Positions 1 to 7,599 of a stretch of DNA of 64,000 bases are shown one piece after another. How positions within the stretch are numbered: position 1 is the first letter of the stretch; the number at the start of each line of letters is the position of its first letter. Origin of the DNA: Ornithinibacillus halotolerans (GTDB lineage Bacteria; Bacillota; Bacilli; Bacillales; Amphibacillaceae); the NCBI RefSeq assembly GCF_014637405.1, contig NZ_BMEY01000001.1:62001-126000 (forward strand), read 5' to 3'. The notes beneath the pieces were generated by a model that saw nothing but the letters and a program-made list of their open reading frames with translations, searched no databases and was not told where the DNA came from. The position numbers and the translations under genes are program-made.

Positions 1-38
1 TAACATTAAAAAGAATTAAAAAGGAAACGGTTAGGGAT

Positions 39-332
39 GTGCGAGAGAAACAAACTTATTATATAAATTTGGAAATTGAGAATAAGTTAGATAAAAATAT
101 TTCATTTTGGTCTGAAAAAACGATTGCAGATGGTAAGTCTATCGATAAATATATTGCATTTATCGATAAGGTTGTCGCAAATAAAACAGTAGATGCAGTA
201 ATGAAAGTTCAAGATTTTAGTGATGATCCATTACCTATTATAGAAGATTATATTGAATCAGAAATAGTCGTTGTTGATGAAGAAAGTTCTCAACGAATAG
301 GGGTCCACACGATAAAATTTGATTTTCAATAA
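39..332 (+). CDS. Hypothetical protein, possibly 5'-incomplete
   Basis: I do not recognise this 97-residue protein. It is acidic, with a mixed helix/strand pattern, no signal peptide, no membrane segment and no known motif. The GTG at 39 has a loose upstream AAGGAAA (21-27). The frame is also open without a stop back to position 3, so the gene may begin left of the window and the GTG may be internal. The nearby ATG at 37 is in another frame and stops after nine codons. A hairpin terminator follows, so it is not part of the bce operon downstream. Confidence 0.55.
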   Translation: MREKQTYYINLEIENKLDKNISFWSEKTIADGKSIDKYIAFIDKVVANKTVDAVMKVQDFSDDPLPIIEDYIESEIVVVDEESSQRIGVHTIKFDFQ

Positions 333-365
333 GATTGATGGATAAGTTCAGAATGAATGGATGAC

Positions 366-399
366 AAAAGGGGAGAGCTTTTTATGCTTTCCCTTTTTT
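366..399 (+). terminator. Rho-independent terminator
   Basis: AAAGGGGAGAGC pairs imperfectly (some G-U) with GCTTTCCCTTTT across a short T-rich loop and ends in T6. It separates the first gene from the bce operon. Confidence 0.6.
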
Positions 400-488
400 C
401 TATAGATAAGTTACCTACTATGAAATTTGATGGAATCCGCTTGTTACATTAAACTAAAATAAACTAATTATTTGAGGAGAAACACGTT

Positions 489-1187
489 ATGGAAAAAATC
501 ATGATTGTAGAAGATGATAACAAGATAGCCGAATATCTTTCATCTTATATTGAAAAGTACGGTTATCATGTCATAATTGCAAAAGACTTCGATAACATCA
601 TTGGTACATTTCAAGATGAACAACCAAGTCTTGTTTTACTCGATATAAATTTACCAAGCTATGATGGCTATTATTGGTGCAGACAAATCCGTAAAGAATC
701 CATCTGTCCGGTCATCTTTATTTCCGCACGCACAGGTGAGATGGACCAGGTTATGGCGTTAGAAAATGGTGGCGATGATTTTATTACGAAACCATTCCAC
801 CCAGATATTGTTATGGCCAAAATCCGTAGCCAAATGCGTCGAGCATATGGAGAATATGCTACCAAACAAGAAGAACGGGTACTGCAAAGGGAAGGATTAA
901 GTCTTTATCCGGAACGATTAGAATTACGGTTTGGAACGATGATGACACAATTAACAAAGAAAGAGGCAGATATTATCGAAAGTCTTTTGGAGAGATATCC
1001 TCGCGTCGCTGGAAGACAAGATTTATTAGTGAAACTGTGGGATGATGAAATGTATGTGGATGAGAACACGTTAAACGTGAACATTACACGGGTACGGAAA
1101 AAATTCCAAGAATTAGGCATTGAAGATGCGGTAGAAACTGTTCGTGGTGCAGGCTACCGATTGCGTATAACGTGGAAAGAAGGGTAA
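489..1187 (+). CDS. bceR: BceR-type response regulator
   Basis: OmpR-family response regulator of 232 aa that activates transcription of a peptide-antibiotic ABC transporter. The receiver domain (1-115) has the acidic pocket E8-D9-D10, phospho-acceptor D52 in LLDINLP, and K101 in FITKPF. The receiver segment DGYYWCRQIR is typical of BceR/YxdJ/YvcP regulators rather than PhoB-like ones. A winged-helix effector domain occupies about 130-230. The start ATG has GAGGAG 10 bases upstream. It is followed immediately by its sensor kinase and then the transporter genes. A perfect BceR-type operator lies before the transporter (2177-2192). The symbol is by family; the paralog (bceR, yxdJ or psdR) cannot be fixed. 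Confidence 0.88.
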   Translation: MEKIMIVEDDNKIAEYLSSYIEKYGYHVIIAKDFDNIIGTFQDEQPSLVLLDINLPSYDGYYWCRQIRKESICPVIFISARTGEMDQVMALENGGDDFITKPFHPDIVMAKIRSQMRRAYGEYATKQEERVLQREGLSLYPERLELRFGTMMTQLTKKEADIIESLLERYPRVAGRQDLLVKLWDDEMYVDENTLNVNITRVRKKFQELGIEDAVETVRGAGYRLRITWKEG

Positions 1188-1189
1188 CT

Positions 1190-2191
1190 ATGAAACTATT
1201 TCTTCGTGAACATATACTACTTATCGTCATCTATGTCGTACAAAGTGTGTCCATTCCGATTCTTTTCTGGTTAGACGGATTTCGAGGCAGTGGTGTTAGT
1301 GTATATGCTGTTTTTTTATCTATATTTCTTTTAACGATTTATTTAATGTATCGTTATTTGAGTAGGAGAAAGTTTTACAAAAGATTAGTAAAACCAATGG
1401 AAACTTTAGATAGCTCTCTGGAACTTACTGGAGGATCTCCAGTCGAAAGAGCACTGGACAATCTACTACAATCCCAGTATCGCCAATATTTAATGAAAAT
1501 CCAATTAGCAGAAGAAAGACAGGAGGAACATCTGTTATTTATGGACCGGTGGGTTCATCAGATGAAAACCCCACTATCTGTAATTGAACTGACAGCCCAA
1601 GACTTGGACGAGCCAGCATCTTCTAGTTTAAGAGAAGAAACGGAACGAATGAGAAATGGACTGAATACGGTACTATATATGGCAAGGCTGCGAACTATTT
1701 CGGAGGATTTTCATATAAAACCAGTTCACTTAGCTAAACTCGTCCATGAAGTTAATCAAGAAAACAAACGTTTGTACATACGAAATGAAGTATACCCACA
1801 ATTGAAAGAAAAGACTAAAGGAATTACTGTAGAGACCGATGAAAAATGGCTTTTCTTTATTCTGTCTCAACTAATCCATAATGCAGTTAAATATTCAACT
1901 GGAAAATCAAATCAGATAGTTATTACATTATTTGAGCGCTCAGGCGAGGCAGTACTAGAAGTACAAGATTTTGGAGTTGGAATTCCAGTTGTCGATCAAA
2001 AGCGGGTATTTCATAAATTTTACACTGGTGAAAATGGACGGAAGTACCGGGAATCGACAGGAATGGGACTTTATTTAGTGAAAGAAGTAACAGAACGATT
2101 AGAACATGAACTTGAATTAGAGTCTGCAGTTGGAAAAGGCACCATTGTTCGAATCATTTTTACTCCTACACAAAACCTTACACAAATGTAA
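1190..2191 (+). CDS. bceS: BceS-type intramembrane-sensing histidine kinase
   Basis: Sensor kinase of 333 aa with two closely spaced N-terminal membrane helices (about 8-28 and 37-57) and almost no extracellular loop. This is the layout of BceS kinases, which sense through the flux of the BceAB transporter rather than by binding peptide directly. The phospho-acceptor is H123 in RWVHQMKTPLS, followed by an N box (QLIHNAVKYS) and G boxes (DFGVGIP, GMGLYLVKE). ATG 1190 is preferred to the in-frame GTG at 1172 because GAAAGAAGGG lies about 6 bases before it and the GTG would overlap bceR. The stop codon lies inside the operator palindrome. Confidence 0.87.
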   Translation: MKLFLREHILLIVIYVVQSVSIPILFWLDGFRGSGVSVYAVFLSIFLLTIYLMYRYLSRRKFYKRLVKPMETLDSSLELTGGSPVERALDNLLQSQYRQYLMKIQLAEERQEEHLLFMDRWVHQMKTPLSVIELTAQDLDEPASSSLREETERMRNGLNTVLYMARLRTISEDFHIKPVHLAKLVHEVNQENKRLYIRNEVYPQLKEKTKGITVETDEKWLFFILSQLIHNAVKYSTGKSNQIVITLFERSGEAVLEVQDFGVGIPVVDQKRVFHKFYTGENGRKYRESTGMGLYLVKEVTERLEHELELESAVGKGTIVRIIFTPTQNLTQM

Positions 2192-2192
2192 G
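2177..2192 (+). promoter_or_regulatory. BceR-type operator, perfect inverted repeat
   Basis: CTTACA-CAAA-TGTAAG is a perfect 6-bp inverted repeat with a 4-bp spacer. It matches the published BceR-family box TNACA-N4-TGTAA. It overlaps the last codons and stop of bceS and lies 23 bp upstream of the candidate -35 of the transporter promoter, the expected place for activation of bceAB. Confidence 0.8.
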
Positions 2193-2215
2193 ATTAGTGA
2201 AAGCATAATCGATGG

Positions 2216-2242
2216 TTGACTGGTCTTGTAACGGGCTATACT
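2216..2242 (+). promoter_or_regulatory. Candidate bceAB promoter
   Basis: TTGACT (2216-2221), 15 bp, TATACT (2237-2242); TACTTT at 2239-2244 with a 17-bp spacer is an alternative -10. The short spacing suits an activator-dependent promoter. It lies between the BceR box and the bceA start. Confidence 0.5.
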
Positions 2243-2276
2243 TTGTACTAGATGAAGTATTGAGAGGAGAATGATT

Positions 2277-3041
2277 ATGCTTAAACTTACAAAAGTTAGT
2301 AAGATTTATGAAGGAAAAGTAGCATACAGAGCGTTAACCGATATTGATTTAGAAATTGAAAAAGGTGAATTTGTCGCGATTATGGGACCATCTGGTAGTG
2401 GGAAAACGACATTATTGAATATCATCTCAACGAATGATTCACCTACGACAGGACAAGTTGAAATTGATGGGAGAGATCCCCATAAATTGAAGAAAAATGC
2501 GTTAGCAAAATTCCGACGCAATGAATTAGGCTTTATTTTCCAAGATTTTAATTTACTCCATACATTAACGGTAGAAGAAAATATCGTCTTACCATTAACA
2601 TTAGATGGAACTCGTGTTAAAGAAATGAAGGAAAAAGCTCATCAGTTAGCTAAATCACTCGGTATTGAAGCCATTATGAGTAAGCGAACCTACGAAATAT
2701 CTGGTGGGCAAGCACAGCGTGTAGCGATTGCTCGTGCAATGATCCATGAACCAAAGTTATTATTAGCAGATGAACCTACAGGTAACTTAGATTCGAAAGC
2801 ATCCAAAGATGTGATGGGAATGCTTGTTTCTATTAATGAAAGAGAAAAAACAAGTCTATTAATGGTAACCCATGATCCGCAAGCAGCGAGTTACTCGGAT
2901 CGTGTTGTCTTTATTCGAGATGGAAGACTACATTCAGAAATTCATCGTGGGGAGAGTAGGCAAGCATTTTTCCAAAAGATAATTGACATGCTCTCATTGA
3001 TGGGAGGGGATGGCAATGACTTTTCGTCAGTTCGCGTTTAA
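2277..3041 (+). CDS. bceA: BceA-type ABC transporter ATPase
   Basis: ATPase of 254 aa that pairs with the large permease downstream to release cell-wall-active peptides (bacitracin-like) from their lipid targets. Walker A is GPSGSGKTT (37-45), the signature is SGGQAQR, Walker B is LLLADEP followed by TGNLDS, and the switch histidine is in VTHD. These features place it in the MacB/LolD/BceA group. ATG 2277 is chosen over ATG 2271 because GAGAGGAG (2262-2269) gives 7-base spacing to 2277 and only 1 to 2271. Its 3' end overlaps bceB by 26 bp, indicating translational coupling. Confidence 0.88.
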   Translation: MLKLTKVSKIYEGKVAYRALTDIDLEIEKGEFVAIMGPSGSGKTTLLNIISTNDSPTTGQVEIDGRDPHKLKKNALAKFRRNELGFIFQDFNLLHTLTVEENIVLPLTLDGTRVKEMKEKAHQLAKSLGIEAIMSKRTYEISGGQAQRVAIARAMIHEPKLLLADEPTGNLDSKASKDVMGMLVSINEREKTSLLMVTHDPQAASYSDRVVFIRDGRLHSEIHRGESRQAFFQKIIDMLSLMGGDGNDFSSVRV

Positions 3042-4911
3042 TAATGTCTTACGTAATAAACGACTATACATTGCCTACTTCCTAAGTAGTTTGTTTACAG
3101 TTATGGTATTTTTCACGTTTGCAATTTTCGCATTTCACCCTGCTTTTTCGGGTGGGAAAGTGAATCAAAATGCCTTAATTGGAATGGCAGTTGCTGGAGG
3201 AATCATCTATGTGTTCTCTTTCTTCTTCGTTCTTTATTCGATGAGTTCATTTTTACAATCGAGAAAGAAAGAGTTCGGTTTGCTTATTATGTTTGGTGCA
3301 TCGAACAAGCAAATTCGATGGATGGTCTTTTTAGAAAATATCTTAATTGGATTTTTTGCTACGGTAGGTGGAATTTTAACGGGTTTAGTTTTTGCAAAAG
3401 CCATTTTACTTATCGCAGAAAATGTACTAATTATTGAAGAATCCTTATACTTTTATTTCCCAACATGGGCGATTATCATTACGTTTATAAGTTTTATCTT
3501 TCTATTTTTCTGTATTTCTCTATTTGTTTCGTTTATATTGCGGACAAATAAATTAGTAGATTTAATTAAAGGGGATAAGAAATCAAAAGGAGAACCGAAA
3601 GCTTCGGTCATTCTATCTGTTTTTGCAGCGTTATTAATTGCAGTAGGATATGGTGTATCCCTTTATGTAGAAGGGCTTCAAGTAGTTGCTGCATTAATAC
3701 CGGTTGTTCTTGTTGTTACACTTGGAACATATCTCCTATTTACCCAATTGAGTGTCTATATCATACGTCGCTTAAAAGGAAATAAACTTGTCTTCTGGCG
3801 CAAGACGAACATGTTATTATTCTCTGATTTATCGTTTCGGATGAAAGATAATGCGCGAACATTCTTTATGGTGGCAATTATTTCGACCGTAGCATTTAGT
3901 GCAATTGGTACGTTATATGGATTTCAATCATATCTAACCAAGGGAATGAAAGAAGTTAATCAGTATACACTCTCGTATTCTCCATGGGGGAACGATTCAA
4001 ATGAGACTATAGAGAATGATTTATCTATTATTAATGGGATTTTAGAAGAGGAAAAAATTGATTCAAAGATGGAAACATTGGAATTAACCTATTTTGATAA
4101 TTTGATCCCAGATGCTCGAGTACTAGTTGTGAAGGCTTCAGATTATAATCGTTTTGCTGCTTTAATTGGAGAATCTGAAGTACATCCAGCCGAGCAAGAA
4201 GCGATTGTTGTGGAACAAAGTAGTGCAATGCTTTCGGAGGGACCAAAAGCTAGTGAACTATTAATGGATTCTCCTATAGCGCTAAAGGATGGTACTATTG
4301 TACTTCCTAGTCAGGTTGTTGATACGGAAGTGCTCAATATCATGACTGGCTATTATGTTGTTCATGATAACGTATTTGAAAAATTTACTTCTCCAGACTA
4401 TCGTGATTTTATTGCTGTTTGGAAAGCAGAGGATGCTGGGAAAGAACAACTAATTGAAGTTGGAAGTAAAATTAACGAAGCTATCGAATATAAAGTAACT
4501 GCGATAGACTATCAATTATATGAAATTGATAAAACATTTGGACCGATTCTTTTTATTGGCTTATTTATCGGGATTGTCTTCTTTGTTTCCGCTGGTAGTT
4601 TCTTATATTTCCGTTTGTTTACTGATTTAGAAGGGGAGAAACAGAAATTCAGTTCGATTGCTAAAATTGGCTTAACCGATTCTGAGTTGAAAAAAGTGGT
4701 CAATCGACAAGTTGCCTTGTTATTTTTCTCACCAATTGTAGTGGCCTTAATCCACGGTGCAGTTGCACTTACAGCTCTATCCAATTTCTTTAATTACAAT
4801 TTAACAGTAGAAGCTTCTATCGTATTAGGAAGTTTTACATTAATTCAGATTATCTATTTCTTAATTGTCCGCTATTTCTATGTGAAGCAAGTGATGCGTG
4901 CCGTCATGTAA
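3016..4911 (+). CDS. bceB: BceB-type ABC transporter permease
   Basis: Permease of 631 aa with the BceB/FtsX-like layout: an N-terminal helix (about 15-40), several further helices up to residue 300, a large extracellular region (about 310-510) before the third helix from the end, then the last helices (about 512-535, 570-590 and 600-622). The extracellular region is the ligand-contact part in this family, and its sequence sets the specificity, which cannot be read here. ATG 3016 (MTFRQFAFNN) is preferred over 3010 for 7-base spacing from GGGAGGGG. A strong terminator ends the operon. Confidence 0.87.
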   Translation: MTFRQFAFNNVLRNKRLYIAYFLSSLFTVMVFFTFAIFAFHPAFSGGKVNQNALIGMAVAGGIIYVFSFFFVLYSMSSFLQSRKKEFGLLIMFGASNKQIRWMVFLENILIGFFATVGGILTGLVFAKAILLIAENVLIIEESLYFYFPTWAIIITFISFIFLFFCISLFVSFILRTNKLVDLIKGDKKSKGEPKASVILSVFAALLIAVGYGVSLYVEGLQVVAALIPVVLVVTLGTYLLFTQLSVYIIRRLKGNKLVFWRKTNMLLFSDLSFRMKDNARTFFMVAIISTVAFSAIGTLYGFQSYLTKGMKEVNQYTLSYSPWGNDSNETIENDLSIINGILEEEKIDSKMETLELTYFDNLIPDARVLVVKASDYNRFAALIGESEVHPAEQEAIVVEQSSAMLSEGPKASELLMDSPIALKDGTIVLPSQVVDTEVLNIMTGYYVVHDNVFEKFTSPDYRDFIAVWKAEDAGKEQLIEVGSKINEAIEYKVTAIDYQLYEIDKTFGPILFIGLFIGIVFFVSAGSFLYFRLFTDLEGEKQKFSSIAKIGLTDSELKKVVNRQVALLFFSPIVVALIHGAVALTALSNFFNYNLTVEASIVLGSFTLIQIIYFLIVRYFYVKQVMRAVM

Positions 4912-4918
4912 TAGAATG

Positions 4919-4956
4919 AAAGACCAATGCTACTTAGTAGTGTTGGTCTTTTCTTA
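4919..4956 (+). terminator. Terminator of the bce operon
   Basis: AAGACCAATGCTA pairs with TAGTGTTGGTCTT (one G-U) over a short loop, followed by TTTTCTT. Confidence 0.8.
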
Positions 4957-5137
4957 TTAGGATGGGATGAATGATTTTTTACAGCTGGAAGAAAATTTAA
5001 AAAGTTCTATTGAAACACTATCAAATAAAGTTATGGAGACTTATGCAACATGAAATATAGAATCTTATGTTTGTGCTAGTGGAACGTAAGACTTGTACTC
5101 ACGTTATTTCTTTTGCTTTATCTAAGTGAAGATTATA

Positions 5138-5166
5138 TTGTAATTAATGAGCAACTAAGTTATATA
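5138..5166 (+). promoter_or_regulatory. Candidate sigma-A promoter upstream of ydbST
   Basis: TTGTAA (5138-5143), 17 bp, TATATA (5161-5166). It would give a leader of roughly 85 nt and lies just upstream of the better sigma-W-like promoter. Confidence 0.4.
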
Positions 5167-5188
5167 AAAAGGAAATAATTCTACAAAT

Positions 5189-5217
5189 TGAAAACATTTT
5201 CGCTTTTATTTCGTATT
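5189..5217 (+). promoter_or_regulatory. Sigma-W-like promoter for ydbST
   Basis: TGAAAAC (5189-5195), exactly 16 bp, then CGTATT (5212-5217). The sigma-W consensus is TGAAAC-N16/17-CGTA. The B. subtilis ydbST operon is a known sigma-W target, so position and gene identity agree. The single extra A in the -35 is the only departure. Confidence 0.65.
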
Positions 5218-5257
5218 ACGTTAATAGAGGATTATGAATTAGGAGGAGAAGTTGATT

Positions 5258-5746
5258 ATGTCTGATAGAAAACTAGAAAATACGTTATCACCAATATATC
5301 CGAAAATAAAACGAATTACTGCGTTAATTTCTAAATTTATACAATTTATCATACTCGGAGTTTTAATATGGATGTATAGTTATTTCGATTGGCCAACATG
5401 GATTTACTGGGTTCTAATTGGATTAATCGTGCTTAATGTTTTTATGACAATTTGGTCTATATTTGAACCGCACTACTATTATCGCAGTTGGAGTTATCAA
5501 TTTGACGAAGAATATCTTCAATTAAGTTATGGCATCTTTCAGAAAGAATGGGTTACTGTTCCAATGACAAAAATACAATCCGTGACAACGACTCAAGGAC
5601 CAATTATGAAACGCTATCAAATTCGTTCCATTTCTGTGGAAACCGTTGGCTCTTCTCATGTCATTCCTGCACTAGAAGAGGAAGTTGCCTTTTCATTAAG
5701 AGAAAAATTAGCAGAATTTGCGAAGTTAAAGGAAGTGGGTGAATGA
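5258..5746 (+). CDS. ydbS: YdbS-like PH-domain membrane protein
   Basis: Membrane protein of 162 aa with two adjacent helices (about 26-46 and 50-68), then a bacterial PH (bPH_2, PF03703) domain. The domain includes the family pattern WVTVPMTKIQSV around residues 107-118. In B. subtilis YdbS acts with YdbT, and the pair protects against antimicrobials made by other bacilli. ATG 5258 is chosen over TTG 5252 because AGGAGGAG ends 9 bases before it. The stop overlaps the ydbT start as ATGA. Confidence 0.85.
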   Translation: MSDRKLENTLSPIYPKIKRITALISKFIQFIILGVLIWMYSYFDWPTWIYWVLIGLIVLNVFMTIWSIFEPHYYYRSWSYQFDEEYLQLSYGIFQKEWVTVPMTKIQSVTTTQGPIMKRYQIRSISVETVGSSHVIPALEEEVAFSLREKLAEFAKLKEVGE

Positions 5747-7248
5747 TGCGGTACCATCCATTGACAATGCTTTATCGGCTGTTTCATTTACTGAAAAACA
5801 GTCTATTTATCATCATTATCTTATTCGTTGTTAATCATGATTCAGATATGTGGATGATGAAGTACGGGAGATACATATTTATTGTTGTTATTATTATGAT
5901 GATCTTTAATATTATCGTTTCTTGGTTTGTGGAGAAGTATGAATGGAAAGAGAAAGTTTTTTATATTCATAAAGGTATATTTGTAAAAGAAACGAGTACA
6001 ATACCATTTTCTAGAATTCAAAACATAACCCGAAAGACGGAGATCTTTCATAAAATATTCGGTCTAACTTCCTTAACTTTTGAAACAGCAATGGATGGAT
6101 TAGACGACTCCATTCATTTCAAAGTTATTACTAAAAAGCATGCTGATGAATTGATAGACTTAATAAAAGTAGAAAAAGATATCGTTAGTGAGAATGATGA
6201 AACTAACGAATTAAACGATGGTGAGATGATTGAACAAGTAAATACGAAAAACACTAAGCTAACAAAAGAACGCACCTTACATTTTACACCACGACAAAAA
6301 GACTTATGGAAGGCAAGTTTCACTTCGTTAAGCTTCCTTGCCATTATTCCAATCATTGCAGGTGGATTTGAATATGTACAACCATTTTTGGAGGATCGAT
6401 ATGAACTGGAGGGTGTCGTTCAAACGTTCTTGGATAGTTCTTGGATAATTGGAGTGGTTATTACGTTTGCAGTAATTATTTCTGTTTGCTTTGGAATTGC
6501 TACAACATTTATTCGATATGGAAAATATGAGATTTCTTCCGACACAACACATATTTATATTGAGCGTGGTGTTTTGAATGAGAGTTATTTTTCAATTGAG
6601 AAGAATAAAATCCAAGGTTTGGAAATACAACAAACCGTATTAAAACGACTATTTGGTTTAGCAGAAGTTAAAATTATTAGTTCTGCCAAAGCAGGTGAGG
6701 AAGATGGTAAGGTAAACGTCAATTCTCTTTATCCTTTCTTACCGCTCCAAGAAGCCTATGAGCTAATAGAAGAAATATTACCTAATTATCAAATACATGA
6801 CCAATTAGAGAAGTTGCCACGTGTGGCTCTCTTCTTAAAGTTAATTCGACCGAGTTGGTTCTGGTTATTAGCAACTGTGGCTCTAATATACTTCAAACCT
6901 TCTTTCTTGTTTTTATCCTGGTGGGCGTTGAGTCTTATCCTTCTATTTATCATTGTAATCAATCGTGTATTAGATTATTTCCATACCCGATATATATTGG
7001 AAGGTGATCAAGTTCAATGGTGGAAGGGTGGTTTAACCAGTCGCATGTTCATCACGAAACGAAAAAATGTCGTCGAGATGAGTTATTCCCAATCACGATT
7101 ACAAAAGCGATTCCAAGTATCTTCCGTAACAACTATTAATCGTTCTACACCAATTCATATGGAAACGATTCAAGACATCCCATTACCATATGCCTTAAGC
7201 ATACAAGATTGGTACTACAAGCGAAGCGAAGATGTAGAAGTGATTTAA
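5743..7248 (+). CDS. ydbT: YdbT-like multi-PH-domain membrane protein
   Basis: Membrane protein of about 500 aa with three bPH_2 repeats separated by pairs of membrane helices (near 15-60, 190-255 and 360-400). The repeated signature 'PFSRIQN' / 'EKNKIQGLEIQQ' / 'MSYSQSRLQKRF' marks each PH domain. This is the YdbT layout. It overlaps ydbS by ATGA and is presumably translationally coupled; ATG 5746 is an alternative start. The residues around 145-180 form an acidic low-complexity linker. The pair probably sits in the cytoplasmic membrane as an envelope-stress factor; the mechanism is unknown. Confidence 0.85.
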   Translation: MMRYHPLTMLYRLFHLLKNSLFIIIILFVVNHDSDMWMMKYGRYIFIVVIIMMIFNIIVSWFVEKYEWKEKVFYIHKGIFVKETSTIPFSRIQNITRKTEIFHKIFGLTSLTFETAMDGLDDSIHFKVITKKHADELIDLIKVEKDIVSENDETNELNDGEMIEQVNTKNTKLTKERTLHFTPRQKDLWKASFTSLSFLAIIPIIAGGFEYVQPFLEDRYELEGVVQTFLDSSWIIGVVITFAVIISVCFGIATTFIRYGKYEISSDTTHIYIERGVLNESYFSIEKNKIQGLEIQQTVLKRLFGLAEVKIISSAKAGEEDGKVNVNSLYPFLPLQEAYELIEEILPNYQIHDQLEKLPRVALFLKLIRPSWFWLLATVALIYFKPSFLFLSWWALSLILLFIIVINRVLDYFHTRYILEGDQVQWWKGGLTSRMFITKRKNVVEMSYSQSRLQKRFQVSSVTTINRSTPIHMETIQDIPLPYALSIQDWYYKRSEDVEVI

Positions 7249-7279
7249 GGGGGACAGTCCCCCACACACTAAAGTGTTA
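7249..7279. repeat. Tandem small palindromes after ydbT
   Basis: GGGGGACAGTCCCCC (7249-7263) is an odd-length perfect palindrome abutting the ydbT stop. A second small inverted pair, ACACT/AGTGT, follows at about 7266-7277. No T-tract follows, so this is not a classical terminator. It may be a short dispersed intergenic element. Confidence 0.5.
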
Positions 7280-7298
7280 AAGTTGGGCCATTACCCGG

Positions 7299-7328
7299 TT
7301 GACAATTATAAATGTGATAAGCTAAACT
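7299..7328 (+). promoter_or_regulatory. Candidate promoter of the ABC-F gene
   Basis: TTGACA (7299-7304), 18 bp, TAAACT (7323-7328). It would start transcription near 7335 and produce a leader of about 265 nt before the ABC-F start. Confidence 0.55.
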
Positions 7329-7410
7329 AAAATTAATTAAACAGTGGAAGGGTGAATTTATTAACATGTACAACTAATCCTATGAATTTGACATTCAATT
7401 GAAAAGCAAT

Positions 7411-7445
7411 AAAGCAGATAGACGGGATATCTCTGTGCTTTTTTC
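7411..7445 (+). terminator. Leader terminator 1 (attenuator)
   Basis: AAGC-AGATA / TATCT-(bulge)-GCTT hairpin followed by T6, between the leader promoter and the ABC-F gene. Two minute frames lie upstream: MYN (7366-7377, preceded by AAGGGTGA) and MNLTFN (7382-7402). Either could be a sensor peptide. Confidence 0.5.
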
Positions 7446-7511
7446 GATTGTAATGTTCTAGAATAGGATTGGTGTATGATGTTAGTAAGCCAAGGGAGAG
7501 GTGTCTCTATT

Positions 7512-7559
7512 TTGGTATACACACTATTTTTATGCCTCCTATTCAGAACGAATATATAG
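7512..7559 (+). CDS. Candidate leader peptide of ABC-F attenuator
   Basis: TTG-initiated 15-codon frame encoding MVYTLFLCLLFRTNI, with GAGGTG (7498-7503) exactly 8 bases upstream. Its codons run through the 5' arm of terminator 2 and its TAG stop lies in the 3' arm, so a ribosome held on it would physically prevent terminator formation. This is the design of antibiotic-sensing leaders before ABC-F and erm genes. The frame itself is seen; its role is inferred. Confidence 0.45.
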   Translation: MVYTLFLCLLFRTNI

Positions 7560-7570
7560 GGGGCTTTTTT
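7534..7570 (+). terminator. Leader terminator 2 (attenuator)
   Basis: GCCTCCTAT pairs over 9 bp (one G-U) with ATAGGGGGC and is followed by T6, ending only 30 bp before the ABC-F start codon. A functional terminator between promoter and gene implies conditional read-through. Confidence 0.75.
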
Positions 7571-7571
7571 G

Positions 7572-7595
7572 TCTCCAAAATTTAAGATGTGGAGA
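7572..7595 (+). promoter_or_regulatory. Possible SD-sequestering hairpin
   Basis: TCTCC (7572-7576) can pair with GGAGA (7591-7595), which contains the ABC-F ribosome-binding site, across a 14-nt loop. This would add translational attenuation to the upstream terminators. Confidence 0.35.
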
Positions 7596-7599
7596 TGAT

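Larger units (their letters stand above)
4957..5257 (+). other. Intergenic region with short ORF remnant
   Basis: This 300-bp gap holds the promoters for ydbST (listed separately) and a 28-codon reading frame, ATG 4967 to TGA 5053. That frame begins MNDFLQLEENLKSS and has only a poor ribosome site. It looks like the remnant of a helical protein or chance. No stable RNA structure was recognised. Confidence 0.4.

Noticed and set aside
4967-5053. 28-aa frame MNDFLQLEENLKSS... as a gene
   Set aside because: No usable Shine-Dalgarno sequence, no family and no flanking signals; mentioned only as a possible remnant.
7501-7599. GTG at 7501 in frame with the ABC-F gene, a possible 33-residue N-terminal extension
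   Set aside because: The GTG lies inside the GAGGTG Shine-Dalgarno sequence of the leader frame, the extension crosses a strong terminator, and the ATGs at 7600-7606 have their own SD and match the start of the ABC domain.
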